DNA of 64,000 nucleotides from NCBI RefSeq assembly GCF_013694245.2, contig NZ_CP059322.2, forward strand, positions 2,104,001 to 2,168,000, written 5' to 3'. The position numbers and the translations under genes are program-made. The DNA comes from Micromonospora ferruginea. GTDB taxonomy: Bacteria; Actinomycetota; Actinomycetes; Mycobacteriales; Micromonosporaceae. Within the stretch, counting starts at the first letter, position 1; each line of letters begins with the position of its first letter. The notes beneath the pieces are model-generated. The model saw only the letters and a program-made list of their open reading frames with translations. It was not told where the DNA came from and searched no databases. This document shows, one piece after another, positions 1-9,313 of the stretch.

Positions 1-233
1 ACTTCGGGCAGTGCGGTGTCGGCGATCCGGCCTGCGACCTGGTGCCGGCGTGGACGTGGTGCGTCGGCGCGGAGCGCGCGGTGTTCTCCGACGCGGTCGG
101 GTTGCCGGCCGACGCGTGGCGGCGGGCGCGTGGGTGGGCGTTGTGGAAGGCGCTGGTGACGCTCGCGCGCGGGCCGCACGAGGAGCAGGCGCGGGTGTTG
201 GGCGCGGTGCTGGCGGATCCGGTGGCGGGGTGA
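1..233 (+). CDS. APH-family kinase, C-terminal fragment (partial)
   Basis: Only the last 77 residues lie in the window; the reading frame is open from base 3 to the TGA at 231-233. The fragment begins with FGQCGVGDPACDLVPAW, which matches the stretch after the metal-binding Asp in aminoglycoside phosphotransferase/choline-kinase-like proteins (D-x-x-x-x-GDPxxDL). It continues with the usual helical tail containing ARGWALWKAL. The substrate cannot be told from this part: many actinobacterial members have no known substrate. It is convergent with the UvrA-like gene. Confidence 0.75.
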   Translation, partial: FGQCGVGDPACDLVPAWTWCVGAERAVFSDAVGLPADAWRRARGWALWKALVTLARGPHEEQARVLGAVLADPVAG

Positions 234-261
234 GGCGCGGGGAGGCCCGGATCCGGTTCAC

Positions 262-290
262 TTGACATAATGTAGATTATCGAATCTGCC
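262..290. other. A/T-rich palindromic island between convergent genes
   Basis: The gap 234-340 separates two convergent genes. It contains an unusually A/T-rich stretch with a consensus TTGACA at 262-267 and the small palindrome ATAAT-GTAG-ATTAT at 268-281. No good -10 box follows at 16-18 bases on the plus strand. It may be an operator, an antisense promoter or a remnant; the function is unknown. Confidence 0.3.
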
Positions 291-340
291 ACGAGGGCCT
301 GATCGGGGCGGCGGCGTTCGGCGCCGCCGCCCCGGTGCGT

Positions 341-2701
341 TCAGGCGCCGACGTAGGCGGCGAGGTGTTCGCCGGTGAGCGTGGACCTCGCCGCGACCAG
401 GTCGGCCGGGGTGCCCTCGAAGACGATGCGGCCGCCGTCGTGGCCGGCGCCCGGTCCGAGATCTACGATCCAGTCGGCGTGCGCCATGACCGCTTGGTGG
501 TGTTCGATGACGATGACCGACTTGCCTGATTCGACCAGCCGGTCGAGCAGGCCGAGCAGTTGGGCGACGTCGGCCAGGTGCAGGCCGGTGGTCGGCTCGT
601 CGAGGACGTAGACGCCGCCCCGGTCCCCCATCCGGGTGGCGAGCTTGAGCCGTTGCCGCTCCCCTCCGGACAGCGTGGTGAGGGGTTGACCGAGGGTGAG
701 GTAGCCGAGGCCGACGTCGGCGAGCCGGTCGAGGATGGCGTGGGCGGCCGGGATGCGCGCGTCGCCGGCGCCGAAGAACTTCTCGGCCTCGCCGACCGGC
801 ATGGCGAGGACCTCGCTGATGTCGCGGCCGCCGAGGTGGTAGTCGAGCACGGCGGCCTGGAACCGCCTGCCCTCGCAGTCCTCGCAGGTGCTGGCGACGC
901 CGGCCATCATGCCCAGGTCGGTGTAGATGACGCCGGCGCCGTTGCAGGTGGGGCAGGCGCCTTCGGAGTTGGCGCTGAACAGGGCGGGTTTGACGCCGTT
1001 GGCCTTGGCGAAGGCCTTGCGGATGGGGTCGAGCAGGCCGGTGTAGGTGGCCGGGTTGCTGCGGCGGGAGCCGCGGATGGCGGTCTGGTCGATGGTGACG
1101 ATGTCGTCGCGTTTGCCGAGTGAGCCGTGGATGAGGCTGCTCTTGCCGGAGCCGGCGACGCCGGTGACGACGACCAGGACGCCGAGTGGGATGTCGACGT
1201 CGACGTCGCGCAGGTTGTGGGTGGCGGCGCCGCGGATGGGCAGGGTGCCGGTGGGTGTGCGGACGGTGTCCTTGAGGGCGGCGCGGTCGTCGAGGTGGCG
1301 GCCGGTGACGGTGTGGCTGGCGCGGAGGCCGGTGACGGTGCCCTCGTAGCAGATGGTGCCGCCGTCGGTGCCGGCGCCGGGGCCGAGGTCGACGACGTGG
1401 TCGGCGATGGCGATGGTCTCCGGTTTGTGTTCGACGACCAGGACGGTGTTGCCCTTGTCGCGCAGGCGCAGCAGGAGGTTGTTCATCCGGGTGATGTCGT
1501 GCGGGTGCAGCCCGATGGTGGGTTCGTCGAAGACGTAGGTGACGTCGGTGAGCGACGAGCCGAGGTGGCGGATCATCTTGGTGCGTTGGGCCTCCCCGCC
1601 GGAGAGGGTGCCGGCGGGTCGGTCGAGGCTGAGGTAGCCGAGGCCGATCTCGACGAAGGAGTCGAGGGTGTCCCCCAGCGCGGTGATCAGTGGGGCGACG
1701 GAGGGGTCGTGCAGGTCGCGTACCCAGGTGGCGAGGTCGCTGATCTGCATGGCGCAGGCGTCGGCGATGTTGATGCCGTTGATCTTGGAGGAGCGGGCTT
1801 CGGGGGCCAGGCGGGTGCCGTCGCAGTCGGGGCAGGTGGTGAAGGTGACGGCGCGTTCGACGAAGGCGCGGATGTGGGGCTGCATGGCGTCGACGTCCTT
1901 GGCCAGCATGGATTTCTGGATGGCCGGGATGAGGCCGGTGTAGGTGACGTTGATGCCCTCGACCTTGACCTTGGTGGGTTCCTTGTGCAGCAGGTCGTAC
2001 AGCTCGCGCTCGGTGTAGTCGCGGATGGGCTTGTCGGGGTCGAACATGCCGCTGGCGCGGAAGATGCGGCCGTACCAGCCGTCCATGCTGTAGCCGGGGA
2101 TGGTGATGGCGCCCTCGTTGAGGGTGCGGTCGGCGTCGTAGAGGACGGTGCGGTCGAAGTCGGTGACGGCGCCGCGGCCCTCGCAGCGGGGGCACATGCC
2201 GCCGAGGCGGTTGAAGGTGCCCTTCTTGGTCTGGGTCTTGCCGGGGCCGCGGTCGACGGTGATGGCGCCGGTGGCGCGGACGGAGGGGACGTTGAAGGAG
2301 TAGGCGTTGGGTGGGCCGATGTGGGGGTCGCCGAGGCGGCTGAAGAGGATGCGGAGCATGGCGTTGGCGTCGGTGGCGGTGCCGACGGTGGAGCGGGGGT
2401 GGGCGCCCATGCGTTCCTGGTCGACGATGATGGCGGTGGTGAGGCCTTCGAGGATGTCGACCTCGGGTCGGGACAGGGTGGGCATGAAGCCTTGGACGAA
2501 GGCGCTGTAGGTCTCGTTGATGAGGCGTTGGGATTCGGCGGCGATAGTGCCGAAGACCAGGGAGCTCTTGCCGGAGCCGGAGACGCCCGTGAAGACGGTG
2601 AGGCGGCGTTTGGGCAGTTCGACGTCGACGTCGCGCAGGTTGTTCTCGCGGGCGCCGTGGACGCGGATGACGTCGTGGCTGTCGGCGTGGGCCTTGGTCA
2701 T
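341..2701 (-). CDS. UvrA-like ABC ATPase (UvrA2/DrrC type)
   Basis: This 786-residue protein has two UvrA-type ABC ATPase halves. The first P-loop GVSGSGKSS is at about 39-47 and a second GVAGSGKSS near 535; the two signature motifs LSGGEAQR and LSGGERQR and the Walker B stretches [10 protein letters not shown] and [10 protein letters not shown] are all present. Zinc-type CPRCEGRG and CPDCDGTR motifs are kept. It is shorter than housekeeping UvrA (about 950 residues), as in the UvrA2/DrrC class, some of which give resistance to DNA-binding drugs. The ATG start at 2701 is followed at once by a conserved N-terminus. An inverted repeat lies upstream. A resistance role is inference. Confidence 0.9.
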   Translation of the reverse strand: MTKAHADSHDVIRVHGARENNLRDVDVELPKRRLTVFTGVSGSGKSSLVFGTIAAESQRLINETYSAFVQGFMPTLSRPEVDILEGLTTAIIVDQERMGAHPRSTVGTATDANAMLRILFSRLGDPHIGPPNAYSFNVPSVRATGAITVDRGPGKTQTKKGTFNRLGGMCPRCEGRGAVTDFDRTVLYDADRTLNEGAITIPGYSMDGWYGRIFRASGMFDPDKPIRDYTERELYDLLHKEPTKVKVEGINVTYTGLIPAIQKSMLAKDVDAMQPHIRAFVERAVTFTTCPDCDGTRLAPEARSSKINGINIADACAMQISDLATWVRDLHDPSVAPLITALGDTLDSFVEIGLGYLSLDRPAGTLSGGEAQRTKMIRHLGSSLTDVTYVFDEPTIGLHPHDITRMNNLLLRLRDKGNTVLVVEHKPETIAIADHVVDLGPGAGTDGGTICYEGTVTGLRASHTVTGRHLDDRAALKDTVRTPTGTLPIRGAATHNLRDVDVDIPLGVLVVVTGVAGSGKSSLIHGSLGKRDDIVTIDQTAIRGSRRSNPATYTGLLDPIRKAFAKANGVKPALFSANSEGACPTCNGAGVIYTDLGMMAGVASTCEDCEGRRFQAAVLDYHLGGRDISEVLAMPVGEAEKFFGAGDARIPAAHAILDRLADVGLGYLTLGQPLTTLSGGERQRLKLATRMGDRGGVYVLDEPTTGLHLADVAQLLGLLDRLVESGKSVIVIEHHQAVMAHADWIVDLGPGAGHDGGRIVFEGTPADLVAARSTLTGEHLAAYVGA

Positions 2702-2754
2702 GGGTCTCCGTCCGGTTGGTGCGGTGTCGGGCCGGCGCGCGGCGGGCCGGCTGA

Positions 2755-2772
2755 CGTACAGAGTACGGTACG
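2755..2772. promoter_or_regulatory. Inverted repeat upstream of the UvrA-like gene
   Basis: CGTAC (2755-2759) and GTACG (2768-2772) form a perfect 5+5 inverted repeat with an 8-base spacer, about 55 bases before the UvrA-like start. Size and position fit a repressor operator, such as a TetR-type site. No cognate regulator sits next to it other than the AraC protein at 3201-3653. Confidence 0.35.
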
Positions 2773-2781
2773 CCTTTCCGG

Positions 2782-3195
2782 TCAGCGTCGTTGGTTGATG
2801 CGGATGAGGTTGCCGGTGGGGTCGCGGAAGGCGCAGTCGCGGACGCCGTAGGGCTGGTCGGTGGGTTCCTGGACGACGTCGGCGCCGCCGGCCTGGAGGC
2901 GGTCGAACAGGCCGTCGAGGTCGTCGGTGGCGAGGGTGAGGGCGCCGTAGCTGCCCTTGGCGATGAGTTCGTGGATGGTGCGGCGCTCGTCGTCGGTGAT
3001 GCCGGGGTCGACGGCCGGGGGGTGCAGGACGATGCCGGTCTCAGGCTGCTCGGGTGGGCCGACGGTGAGCCAGCGCATGGTGTCGCCCTGGCCGACGTCG
3101 TTGCGCAGGTCGAAGCCGAGGGTGTCGCGGTAGAAGGCGATGGCGGCGTCGGCGTCGGTGTGCGGCAGGAACGCGTAGTGGATGGTGATCGTCAT
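2782..3195 (-). CDS. VOC (glyoxalase/bleomycin-resistance fold) protein
   Basis: This 137-residue protein has the two-repeat VOC layout: HTDADAAIAFYRDTLGF near the N-terminus and GVRDCAFRDPTGNLIRINQ at the C-terminus, where the Glu metal ligand of classical members is not obvious. It lies 5 bases after the AraC-type gene and is almost certainly cotranscribed with it. Such AraC/VOC pairs are common in actinomycetes. The substrate is unknown. Confidence 0.85.
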   Translation of the reverse strand: MTITIHYAFLPHTDADAAIAFYRDTLGFDLRNDVGQGDTMRWLTVGPPEQPETGIVLHPPAVDPGITDDERRTIHELIAKGSYGALTLATDDLDGLFDRLQAGGADVVQEPTDQPYGVRDCAFRDPTGNLIRINQRR

Positions 3196-3200
3196 GGTGG

Positions 3201-3653
<453 letters not shown>

Positions 3654-3746
3654 GGGTGCATCCTCGCTGGTGGGTGGGGGTGTCGGCCACCTTCTGGGGC
3701 GGTGTTTCGCCGTGCGGGGCGGGCCGGCCCCGCGCGGTGGGGCCGT

Positions 3747-4598
3747 TCAGCGCAGGCGGCGGGCGGTGAATCGGGTGGGTGGGTCGGCGATGGCGTCCTG
3801 GGCGGCGACGAGTTGCAGTTCGCGGGTGCCAGCGGCGAGGGTGGCCTCGAGGACCGCGTAGATGGAGTTGGTGGTGCGTTCCAGGGCGGTCTCGGGTGAG
3901 CCGGTGGTGGCGAGGTGGGCGAGGTAGAGGGCGGCGGTGACGTCGCCGCCGCCGTTGGGGCTGATCGGCAGCAGCGGGGTGGTGACGGCCCAGGCGCCGT
4001 CGCCGGAGACGGCGACGACGTCGAGGTGCCCGGCGGGCAGGTCGCCGTGCAGGACGCTGGTGACCAGGACGTGTTCGGGGCCGGTGGCGCGGACGGTGTC
4101 GACGGCGGTGAGCAGGTCGTCGAGGGTGTCGGTGCGGCGGTCGGCGAGGAATTCCAGCTCGAACTGGTTGGGGGTGACGATGTCGGCGCGGGGCACGACG
4201 GTGTCGCGGAGGTATTCGGGGATGCCGGGGCGGACGAACATGCCGCGTCCGACGTCGCCCATGACCGGGTCGCAGCAGTAGAGCGCGGCGGGGTTGGCGG
4301 CTTTGACCTGGGTGACGGTGTCGAGGATGACGGCGCCGACGGCGGGGTCGCCCTGGTAGCCGGAGAGCACGGCGTCGGCGGTGCCGAGCACGCCGCGGTC
4401 GGCGATGCCGGCGATGACCTCGGCGACGTCGGTGGGGGCGAGCAGTGGGCCGCGCCAGGCGCCGTAGCCGGTGTGGTTGGAGAAGTGCACGGTCAGCACC
4501 GGCCACACCTCGTGCCGGAGGCGTTGCAGCGGGAACACGGCGGCGGAGTTGCCGACGTGGCCGTAGGCGACCGAGGACTGGATGGACAGGATCTTCAC
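3747..4598 (-). CDS. pdxY: Pyridoxal kinase PdxY
   Basis: This 283-residue PfkB/ThiD-fold kinase phosphorylates pyridoxal in vitamin B6 salvage. The N-terminus KILSIQSSVAYGHVGNSAA and the block YCCDPVMGDVGRG are diagnostic of PdxY. The C-terminal PNGGGDVTAALYLAHL holds the catalytic GxGD-type motif (here GGGD). Start: GTG at 4598 (V-K-I-L), since the longer upstream frame has no family resemblance. It is divergent from the OFA transporter across 139 bases. Confidence 0.9.
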   Translation of the reverse strand: MKILSIQSSVAYGHVGNSAAVFPLQRLRHEVWPVLTVHFSNHTGYGAWRGPLLAPTDVAEVIAGIADRGVLGTADAVLSGYQGDPAVGAVILDTVTQVKAANPAALYCCDPVMGDVGRGMFVRPGIPEYLRDTVVPRADIVTPNQFELEFLADRRTDTLDDLLTAVDTVRATGPEHVLVTSVLHGDLPAGHLDVVAVSGDGAWAVTTPLLPISPNGGGDVTAALYLAHLATTGSPETALERTTNSIYAVLEATLAAGTRELQLVAAQDAIADPPTRFTARRLR

Positions 4599-4737
4599 CT
4601 GCTCATCGTCGCATCCGGGGTGGGCGTCGACCGTTCGGCTCAGGGTTTCGACCGTCGGGCGCGGGGTGGGTTTGGGCGCAGCGTACGGGCGGGGCATGAA
4701 GCGAGGTGTTCTCGCCATCTGGACGGAGGAAGCACTG

Positions 4738-6156
4738 ATGCTTTCCGCACTCGATCGTCGGCACACCGTCGCGCCGCCGGGGTACAGCCGGTGGTTGATC
4801 CCGCCGGCGGCGCTGGCGATCCATCTCTGCATCGGGCAGGTCTACGCGACGAGCGTGTACAAGAACTCCCTGATCGCGCACTTCGACACCGGGCAGACGG
4901 CGATCGGGGTGATCTTCAGCATCGCGATCGTGATGCTGGGGTTGTCGGCCGCGGTGGCCGGGACGTGGGTGGAGGCGAACGGGCCGCGCAAGGCGATGTT
5001 CGTCTCGGCGTGTTTCTGGGCGGTCGGGTTCCTGGTGGGCGCGTTGGGCATCGCGACGTCGCAGTTGTGGCTGCTGTACCTGGGGTACGGGGTGTTGGGC
5101 GGCATCGGGCTGGGGATCGGGTACATCTCCCCCGTCTCGACGTTGATCAAGTGGTTCCCGGACCGGCCGGGTCTGGCGACCGGTCTGGCGATCATGGGGT
5201 TCGGTGGTGGGGCGATGGTGGCCTCTCCCCTGTCGCGGCAGTTGCTGTCGTTCTTCGACTCCGGGTACGACCCGTCGAACAGCGGGTCGACGGCGTCGGG
5301 GTCGGCGCTGGTGTGGTTGTTCGTGACGCTGGGTGTCGGCTACTTCGTGATCATGATGTTCGGGGTGTTCAACGTGCGGGTGCCGGCGCCGGACTGGCGT
5401 CCGGCCGGGTTCGACCCGGCGAGCGTGGCGGCGAAGCCGATGGTGACGACCGCGAACGTGTCGGCGGCGAACGCGGTGAAGACCCGCTCGTTCTGGCTGC
5501 TGTGGGTGGTGCTGTTCTGCAACGTGACCGCGGGCATCGGCATCCTGGAGCAGGCCAGCCCGATGATCCAGGACTTCTTCCGGGACAACGGCACCTCGGC
5601 GGTGTCGGTGGCGGCGGCCGGCGGGTTCGTCGGGCTGCTGTCGCTGTTCAACATGGCCGGCCGGTTCGTGTGGTCCTCGACGTCGGACGTGATCGGCCGC
5701 AAGCCGATCTACGTGGTGTACCTGGGCGTCGGGTTGGTGCTGTACCTGCTGCTGGCGTTGGTGGGGCAGAGCGCGACGGCGTTGTTCGTGCTGCTGGCGT
5801 GCGTGATCCTGTCGTTCTACGGCGGCGGGTTCGCGACCGCGCCGGCGTACCTGCGGGACCTGTTCGGCACGTTCGAGGTGGGCGCGATCCACGGCCGGCT
5901 GTTGACCGCGTGGTCGGCGGCGGGGGTGGCCGGTCCGCTGATCGTCAACGCGTTCCTCGACGCGCAGGGCGAGCCGGGTTCGTTGACCGCGTCGGCGTAC
6001 CGGCCGGCGCTGTTCACGATGGTCGGGGTGCTGGCGGTGGGGTTGGTGGCGAACCTGCTGATCCGGCCGGTGCCGCAGCGGTTCCACGAGCCGGCGTCGG
6101 GCCGGGACGAGATGGCGGACGGGCAGCCGGTGACGGCGGAGCGGAGTGGGTCGTGA
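4738..6156 (+). CDS. MFS transporter, oxalate/formate antiporter (OFA) family
   Basis: This is a 472-residue membrane protein with about 12 hydrophobic helices. The N-terminal HLCIGQVYATSVYKNSL and the loop IKWFPDRPGLATGLAIMGFG are typical of OFA-family MFS proteins, which exchange or import small organic anions. The start ATG at 4738 has a strong GGACGGAGGA ribosome site. The stop overlaps the GTG of a tiny membrane protein (GTGA), a conserved arrangement for this family. The substrate is not predictable from sequence. Confidence 0.9.
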   Translation: MLSALDRRHTVAPPGYSRWLIPPAALAIHLCIGQVYATSVYKNSLIAHFDTGQTAIGVIFSIAIVMLGLSAAVAGTWVEANGPRKAMFVSACFWAVGFLVGALGIATSQLWLLYLGYGVLGGIGLGIGYISPVSTLIKWFPDRPGLATGLAIMGFGGGAMVASPLSRQLLSFFDSGYDPSNSGSTASGSALVWLFVTLGVGYFVIMMFGVFNVRVPAPDWRPAGFDPASVAAKPMVTTANVSAANAVKTRSFWLLWVVLFCNVTAGIGILEQASPMIQDFFRDNGTSAVSVAAAGGFVGLLSLFNMAGRFVWSSTSDVIGRKPIYVVYLGVGLVLYLLLALVGQSATALFVLLACVILSFYGGGFATAPAYLRDLFGTFEVGAIHGRLLTAWSAAGVAGPLIVNAFLDAQGEPGSLTASAYRPALFTMVGVLAVGLVANLLIRPVPQRFHEPASGRDEMADGQPVTAERSGS

Positions 6157-6278
6157 ACGAGCGCAGCGGTGGCGGGCAGCAGGTCCGCCTGGTGGTGTCG
6201 TGGCTGGTGGTGGCCGTGCTGCTGGGTTACGGCGTGGTGCAGACGGTGATCACGGCGGCGAAGTTGTTCACCCACTGA
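6153..6278 (+). CDS. 41-residue single-span membrane partner of the OFA transporter
   Basis: The start GTG (6153) overlaps the transporter stop by four bases. The product is 41 residues: a polar N-terminus with several Gly and Gln, one hydrophobic helix (about residues 13-36, VVSWLVVAVLLGYGVVQTV) and a short tail ending KLFTH. The overlap implies equal synthesis with the transporter. It is probably an accessory subunit or stabiliser; this is inferred from the location only. Confidence 0.75.
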   Translation: MNERSGGGQQVRLVVSWLVVAVLLGYGVVQTVITAAKLFTH

Positions 6279-6294
6279 GCGTCGGCGGGTGGGC

Positions 6295-6323
6295 GGCGGT
6301 CCGGGGGTGTCCCCCGGGCCGCC
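6295..6323. terminator. Hairpin between convergent genes
   Basis: A 13-base-pair G/C stem (GGCGGTCCGGGGG / CCCCCGGGCCGCC, one G-U pair) with a three-base loop lies between the OFA operon and the convergent SDR gene. It could terminate both; no T-tract follows, as is usual in actinomycetes. Confidence 0.6.
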
Positions 6324-6330
6324 GTCGTCG

Positions 6331-7059
6331 TCAGAGGCCGCCGGCGACGCGTAGGACCGCGCCGGTGGTGTAGGAGGCGTCCGGTCCGAGCAGGTGCGCG
6401 ATCGCGCCGGCGACCTCGTCGGGTTCGCCGGCGCGGCCCAGCGGGATGCGCCCGGCGGCGCGGTCGGGGCGGTCGGGCACGCCGGAGCGGGCGTGGATGT
6501 CGGTGCGGATGATGCCGGGGGCGACGGCGTTGACGCGGATGCCGCGCGGCGCGAGTTCCTTGGCCAGGCCGACGGTGAGGGTGTCGGTGGCGGCCTTCAC
6601 GGCGGCGTAGTGGATGTATTCGCCGGGGCTGCCGAGGGTGGCGGCGGCGGAGGAGACGTTGACGATCGCGCCGCCGGCGTTCATCCGGCGGGCGGCCCGC
6701 TGGGCGCAGAGCACGTAGCCGACGAGGTTGACGTCGACGACCTCGCGCAGGTCCTCGGCGCGCAGGTCGGTGAACGGGCCGATGGGGCTGGTGACGCCGG
6801 CGTTGTTGACCAGGCCGGTGAGCGGGCCGAGCCGGTCGGCGGCGGCGAAGAGCCGGTCCACCTGCGCGGGGTCGGTGGTGTCGGCGGCGACGGTGACGGC
6901 GCGGCGGCCGGCGGCGCGCACGTCGGCGGCGACGGCCGCGGCGGCGTCGTGGTCGGCGCGGTAGCCGAGGACCAGGTCGTGTCCGTCGGCGGCGAGCCGT
7001 CGGGCGGTGGCCGCGCCGATGCCGCGCCCGCCACCGGTGACGATGGTGATCCAGGTCAA
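6331..7059 (-). CDS. Short-chain dehydrogenase/reductase (FabG-like)
   Basis: This 242-residue classical SDR has the cofactor motif VTGGGRGIG at the N-terminus, NNAG near residue 90, and the catalytic Ser-Tyr-Lys set in NVSSAAATLG and YIHYAAVKAAT. The C-terminus TTGAVLRVAGGL resembles the FabG-type end. The start is the TTG at 7059, preceded by GGGAG six bases upstream. The Arg in the GYRAD stretch after beta-2 hints at NADP(H). The substrate is unknown; it has no operon partner. Confidence 0.85.
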   Translation of the reverse strand: MTWITIVTGGGRGIGAATARRLAADGHDLVLGYRADHDAAAAVAADVRAAGRRAVTVAADTTDPAQVDRLFAAADRLGPLTGLVNNAGVTSPIGPFTDLRAEDLREVVDVNLVGYVLCAQRAARRMNAGGAIVNVSSAAATLGSPGEYIHYAAVKAATDTLTVGLAKELAPRGIRVNAVAPGIIRTDIHARSGVPDRPDRAAGRIPLGRAGEPDEVAGAIAHLLGPDASYTTGAVLRVAGGL

Positions 7060-7134
7060 TGCGTTCTCCCCTGCCCTGCCGGTGGGGGCGACGTTACCGT
7101 GGGCGGGACCACCGGGGACGGAGAGGACTGTCAC

Positions 7135-7968
7135 ATGGGGCGGGCGTTGGTGCTGGGCGGCGGTGGGGTGACCGGGGTGGCCTGGGAGCTGGGGTTGCTG
7201 GCCGGGCTGGCCGAGCGGGGTGTGGCGTGCGACGAGGCGGACCTGGTGGTGGGCACGTCGGCGGGGTCGGTGGTGGGGGCGCAGGTGTGCTCGGGTGTGC
7301 CGGCGGCGGAGCTGTACGAGGCGCAGTTGCGCCCGCCGCGCGACGAGGTGCCGGCGCGGCTGGGCCTGGGTGTGTTGGCGCGGTGGGCGTGGGCCGGGGC
7401 GCGGGGTCGGGACGCGGCGCGGGCCCGGGCGAGGGTGGGTGCGTTGGCGTTGTCGGCGCGTACCCCGTCGGAGGAGTCGCGGCGGGCGGTGATCGCGGCG
7501 CGGCTGCCCACGGCGGTGTGGCCGGCGCGGCGGCTGCTGGTCACCGCGGTCGACGCGGCCTCGGGTGAGTTCGTGGTGTTCGACGCCGGCAGCGGGGTGT
7601 CGTTGGTGGAGGCGGTCGGGGCGAGTTGCGCGGTGCCCGGGGTGTGGCCGCCGGTGACCATCGGTGGGCGGCGCTACGTCGACGGTGGGGTGCGGTCGCC
7701 GGTGAACGCGGACCTGGCCGCCGGGGCCGAACGGGTGGTGGTGCTGGCGCCGACGAGCGCCGCGGTGGGGCCGATGCCGCGGTTGTCGGCGCAGGTGGCG
7801 GCGTTGCGGTCGGCGGGGGCGCGGGTGGCGGTGGTGGCGCCGGACCGGGCGGCGCGCGCGGCGATCGGGCGTAACGTGCTGGACCCGACGCGGCGGGCAG
7901 CGTCGGCGCGTGCCGGGTTCGCGCAGGCCGCGGTCGTGGCCGACGAGGTGGCGGCGGTGTGGGTGTGA
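7135..7968 (+). CDS. Patatin-like phospholipase
   Basis: This 277-residue protein has the complete patatin signature: oxyanion loop GGGGVTGVAWELG, nucleophile motif GTSAG and the Asp of the Ser-Asp dyad in YVDGGVRSPVNADL. It is probably a cytosolic serine lipid acylhydrolase. ATG start at 7135. The short length with no extra domains fits stand-alone actinobacterial patatins. Confidence 0.88.
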   Translation: MGRALVLGGGGVTGVAWELGLLAGLAERGVACDEADLVVGTSAGSVVGAQVCSGVPAAELYEAQLRPPRDEVPARLGLGVLARWAWAGARGRDAARARARVGALALSARTPSEESRRAVIAARLPTAVWPARRLLVTAVDAASGEFVVFDAGSGVSLVEAVGASCAVPGVWPPVTIGGRRYVDGGVRSPVNADLAAGAERVVVLAPTSAAVGPMPRLSAQVAALRSAGARVAVVAPDRAARAAIGRNVLDPTRRAASARAGFAQAAVVADEVAAVWV

Positions 7969-8013
7969 TCGCCTAGGCTCACCGCATCGGTCGTGAGGTG
8001 TGGGAGGTCTGTG

Positions 8014-8472
8014 GTGGGTGTCGGTGTCGGTGACCTGGTCGAGGACTTCACGCTGCCGGACCAGACGGGCACGCCGCGGCGGCTGTCGGAGTTCCTGGCC
8101 GCGGGTCCGGTGGTGTTGTTCTTCTACCCGGCGGCGATGACCCGTGGGTGCACGGCGGAGAGCTGCCATTTCCGGGACCTGGCGGCGGAGTTCACGGCGG
8201 TGGGCGCGACGCGGGTGGGGATCAGCCGCGACGCGGTGGAGCGGCAGGCGGAGTTCGCCCGCCGGCACGACTTCGACTATCCGCTGCTGTCGGACGTCGA
8301 CGGCGCGGTGGCCGACGCGTTCGGGGTGCGGCGGCGGCTGCCGCTGGGCGCGTTGAGCACCCGGCGGATGACGTTCGTGATCGGCGCGGACCGGCGGGTG
8401 CTGGCGGTGGTGCACAGCGAGCTGAGCATGAACGAGCACGCCGACGCGGCGTTGCGGGCGCTCGGGGGTTGA
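8014..8472 (+). CDS. Peroxiredoxin, AhpC/TSA (BCP) type
   Basis: The product is about 152 residues and is a thiol peroxidase. The peroxidatic Cys lies in PAAMTRGCTAESCHFRDL, where the Cys five residues later may resolve it, as in BCP-type atypical two-Cys enzymes. The following GISRDAVERQAEFARRHDF is diagnostic. Two GTG codons sit at 8011 and 8014; GGAGG at 8003-8007 favours 8014. Confidence 0.88.
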   Translation: MGVGVGDLVEDFTLPDQTGTPRRLSEFLAAGPVVLFFYPAAMTRGCTAESCHFRDLAAEFTAVGATRVGISRDAVERQAEFARRHDFDYPLLSDVDGAVADAFGVRRRLPLGALSTRRMTFVIGADRRVLAVVHSELSMNEHADAALRALGG

Positions 8473-8544
8473 TCGTCGCGCTGTCGCCCCGGCCTGGTAT
8501 CAAGGGCGGCAATCAGACAGGTGTACGGAAGAGGGCGTGGCGTG

Positions 8545-9237
8545 ATGGCGGTTCAGGGTTTGTCCACTGACGAGGTCCAGCAGATCCGTGAGTCGTTGGC
8601 GGCGGGCCGCAAACCGCGGGTGGTGTTCACCGAGGCGGCCGGGCAGATGGCCGGGCAGCTCGGGCAGGTGGTGGAGTTGACCGACCCGGCGGCGTCGGAG
8701 GAGTTCGTGGTGGTGCGTTTCGGCCGCGACGAGTTGCCCTTCTCCCCCGCCGACGTGGCGATCGCGCCGCGGGGCGCCGGGCGTAAGCCGGCCGCCGAGG
8801 CGAAGCCGCAGCCGGAGCCGCCGAGCGCGCCGGCGGTCGCGGAGCCGGAGTTCGTGCTGGACACGCCGCGGGTGCCGGCGCCGCGGCGGGAGGAGCCGAA
8901 GGTGGAGCAGCAGCAGGCGGAGCCGAAGCCGGCGAAGCGGGCGGTGAAGGCGGCGAAGGCGAAGAGCCCGGCCGGGTTGACCGTGACGCTGGCCTACGCC
9001 GACGGTGAGTGGACCGTGGCCGCGCAGCAGGGCACGAAGGCCCTCGCGCGGCCGTACGTGGTGAAGCCGGCGGAGGCGCTGCGGATGGTGGCGCTGGTGG
9101 ACGTGCCGGGGGTGCAGGAGGCGGTGGAGCAGATCCTGGCCGCCGAGCGGGCCGAGGCGGAGCAGCAGGCGGAGAAGCTGCGCGCCGAGCTGGCCGAGAT
9201 CGAGGCGCGGCTGGCGGAGCTGCGCGAGGCGCGCTGA
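8545..9237 (+). CDS. Hypothetical protein with Pro/Ala/Glu linker and C-terminal coiled coil
   Basis: This 230-residue protein is not assigned to a family. Residues 1-75 look like a small folded domain (GQMAGQLGQVVELTDPAASEEFVVVRFGRDELPF). It is followed by a disordered Lys/Pro/Ala/Glu-rich linker (about 80-145), a second small domain (TVTLAYADGEWTVAA) and a strongly charged heptad-like helix at the C-terminus rich in AERAEAEQQAEKL. It is likely cytosolic. A hairpin terminator follows. Confidence 0.7.
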   Translation: MAVQGLSTDEVQQIRESLAAGRKPRVVFTEAAGQMAGQLGQVVELTDPAASEEFVVVRFGRDELPFSPADVAIAPRGAGRKPAAEAKPQPEPPSAPAVAEPEFVLDTPRVPAPRREEPKVEQQQAEPKPAKRAVKAAKAKSPAGLTVTLAYADGEWTVAAQQGTKALARPYVVKPAEALRMVALVDVPGVQEAVEQILAAERAEAEQQAEKLRAELAEIEARLAELREAR

Positions 9238-9254
9238 GCGGGGTCCGGACGCCC

Positions 9255-9291
9255 CGCGGGGCCGGTGCGACCCCCTCGCACCGGCCCCGCG
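9255..9291. terminator. Perfect 16-bp hairpin, bidirectional terminator
   Basis: CGCGGGGCCGGTGCGA (9255-9270) and its exact complement (9276-9291) are separated by five C residues. It sits between the coiled-coil gene and the convergent cydB gene, so it can stop both transcripts. Confidence 0.8.
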
Positions 9292-9313
9292 TACCCCTGC
9301 GCCCACAGGTCCA

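Noticed and set aside
341-2701. Housekeeping uvrA
   Set aside because: At 786 residues it is too short, and its sequence fits the UvrA2/DrrC paralog group.
1127-2851. Long plus-strand open frame antisense to the UvrA-like gene
   Set aside because: Its Val/Gly/Asp/Ala-rich sequence is typical of the reverse frame of a high-GC gene and shows no domain; the minus strand carries clear ABC ATPase motifs.
3915-6278. 787-residue plus-strand open frame
   Set aside because: It runs antisense to pdxY and then out of frame through the OFA transporter; only its last 41 codons (6153-6278) are a real small gene.
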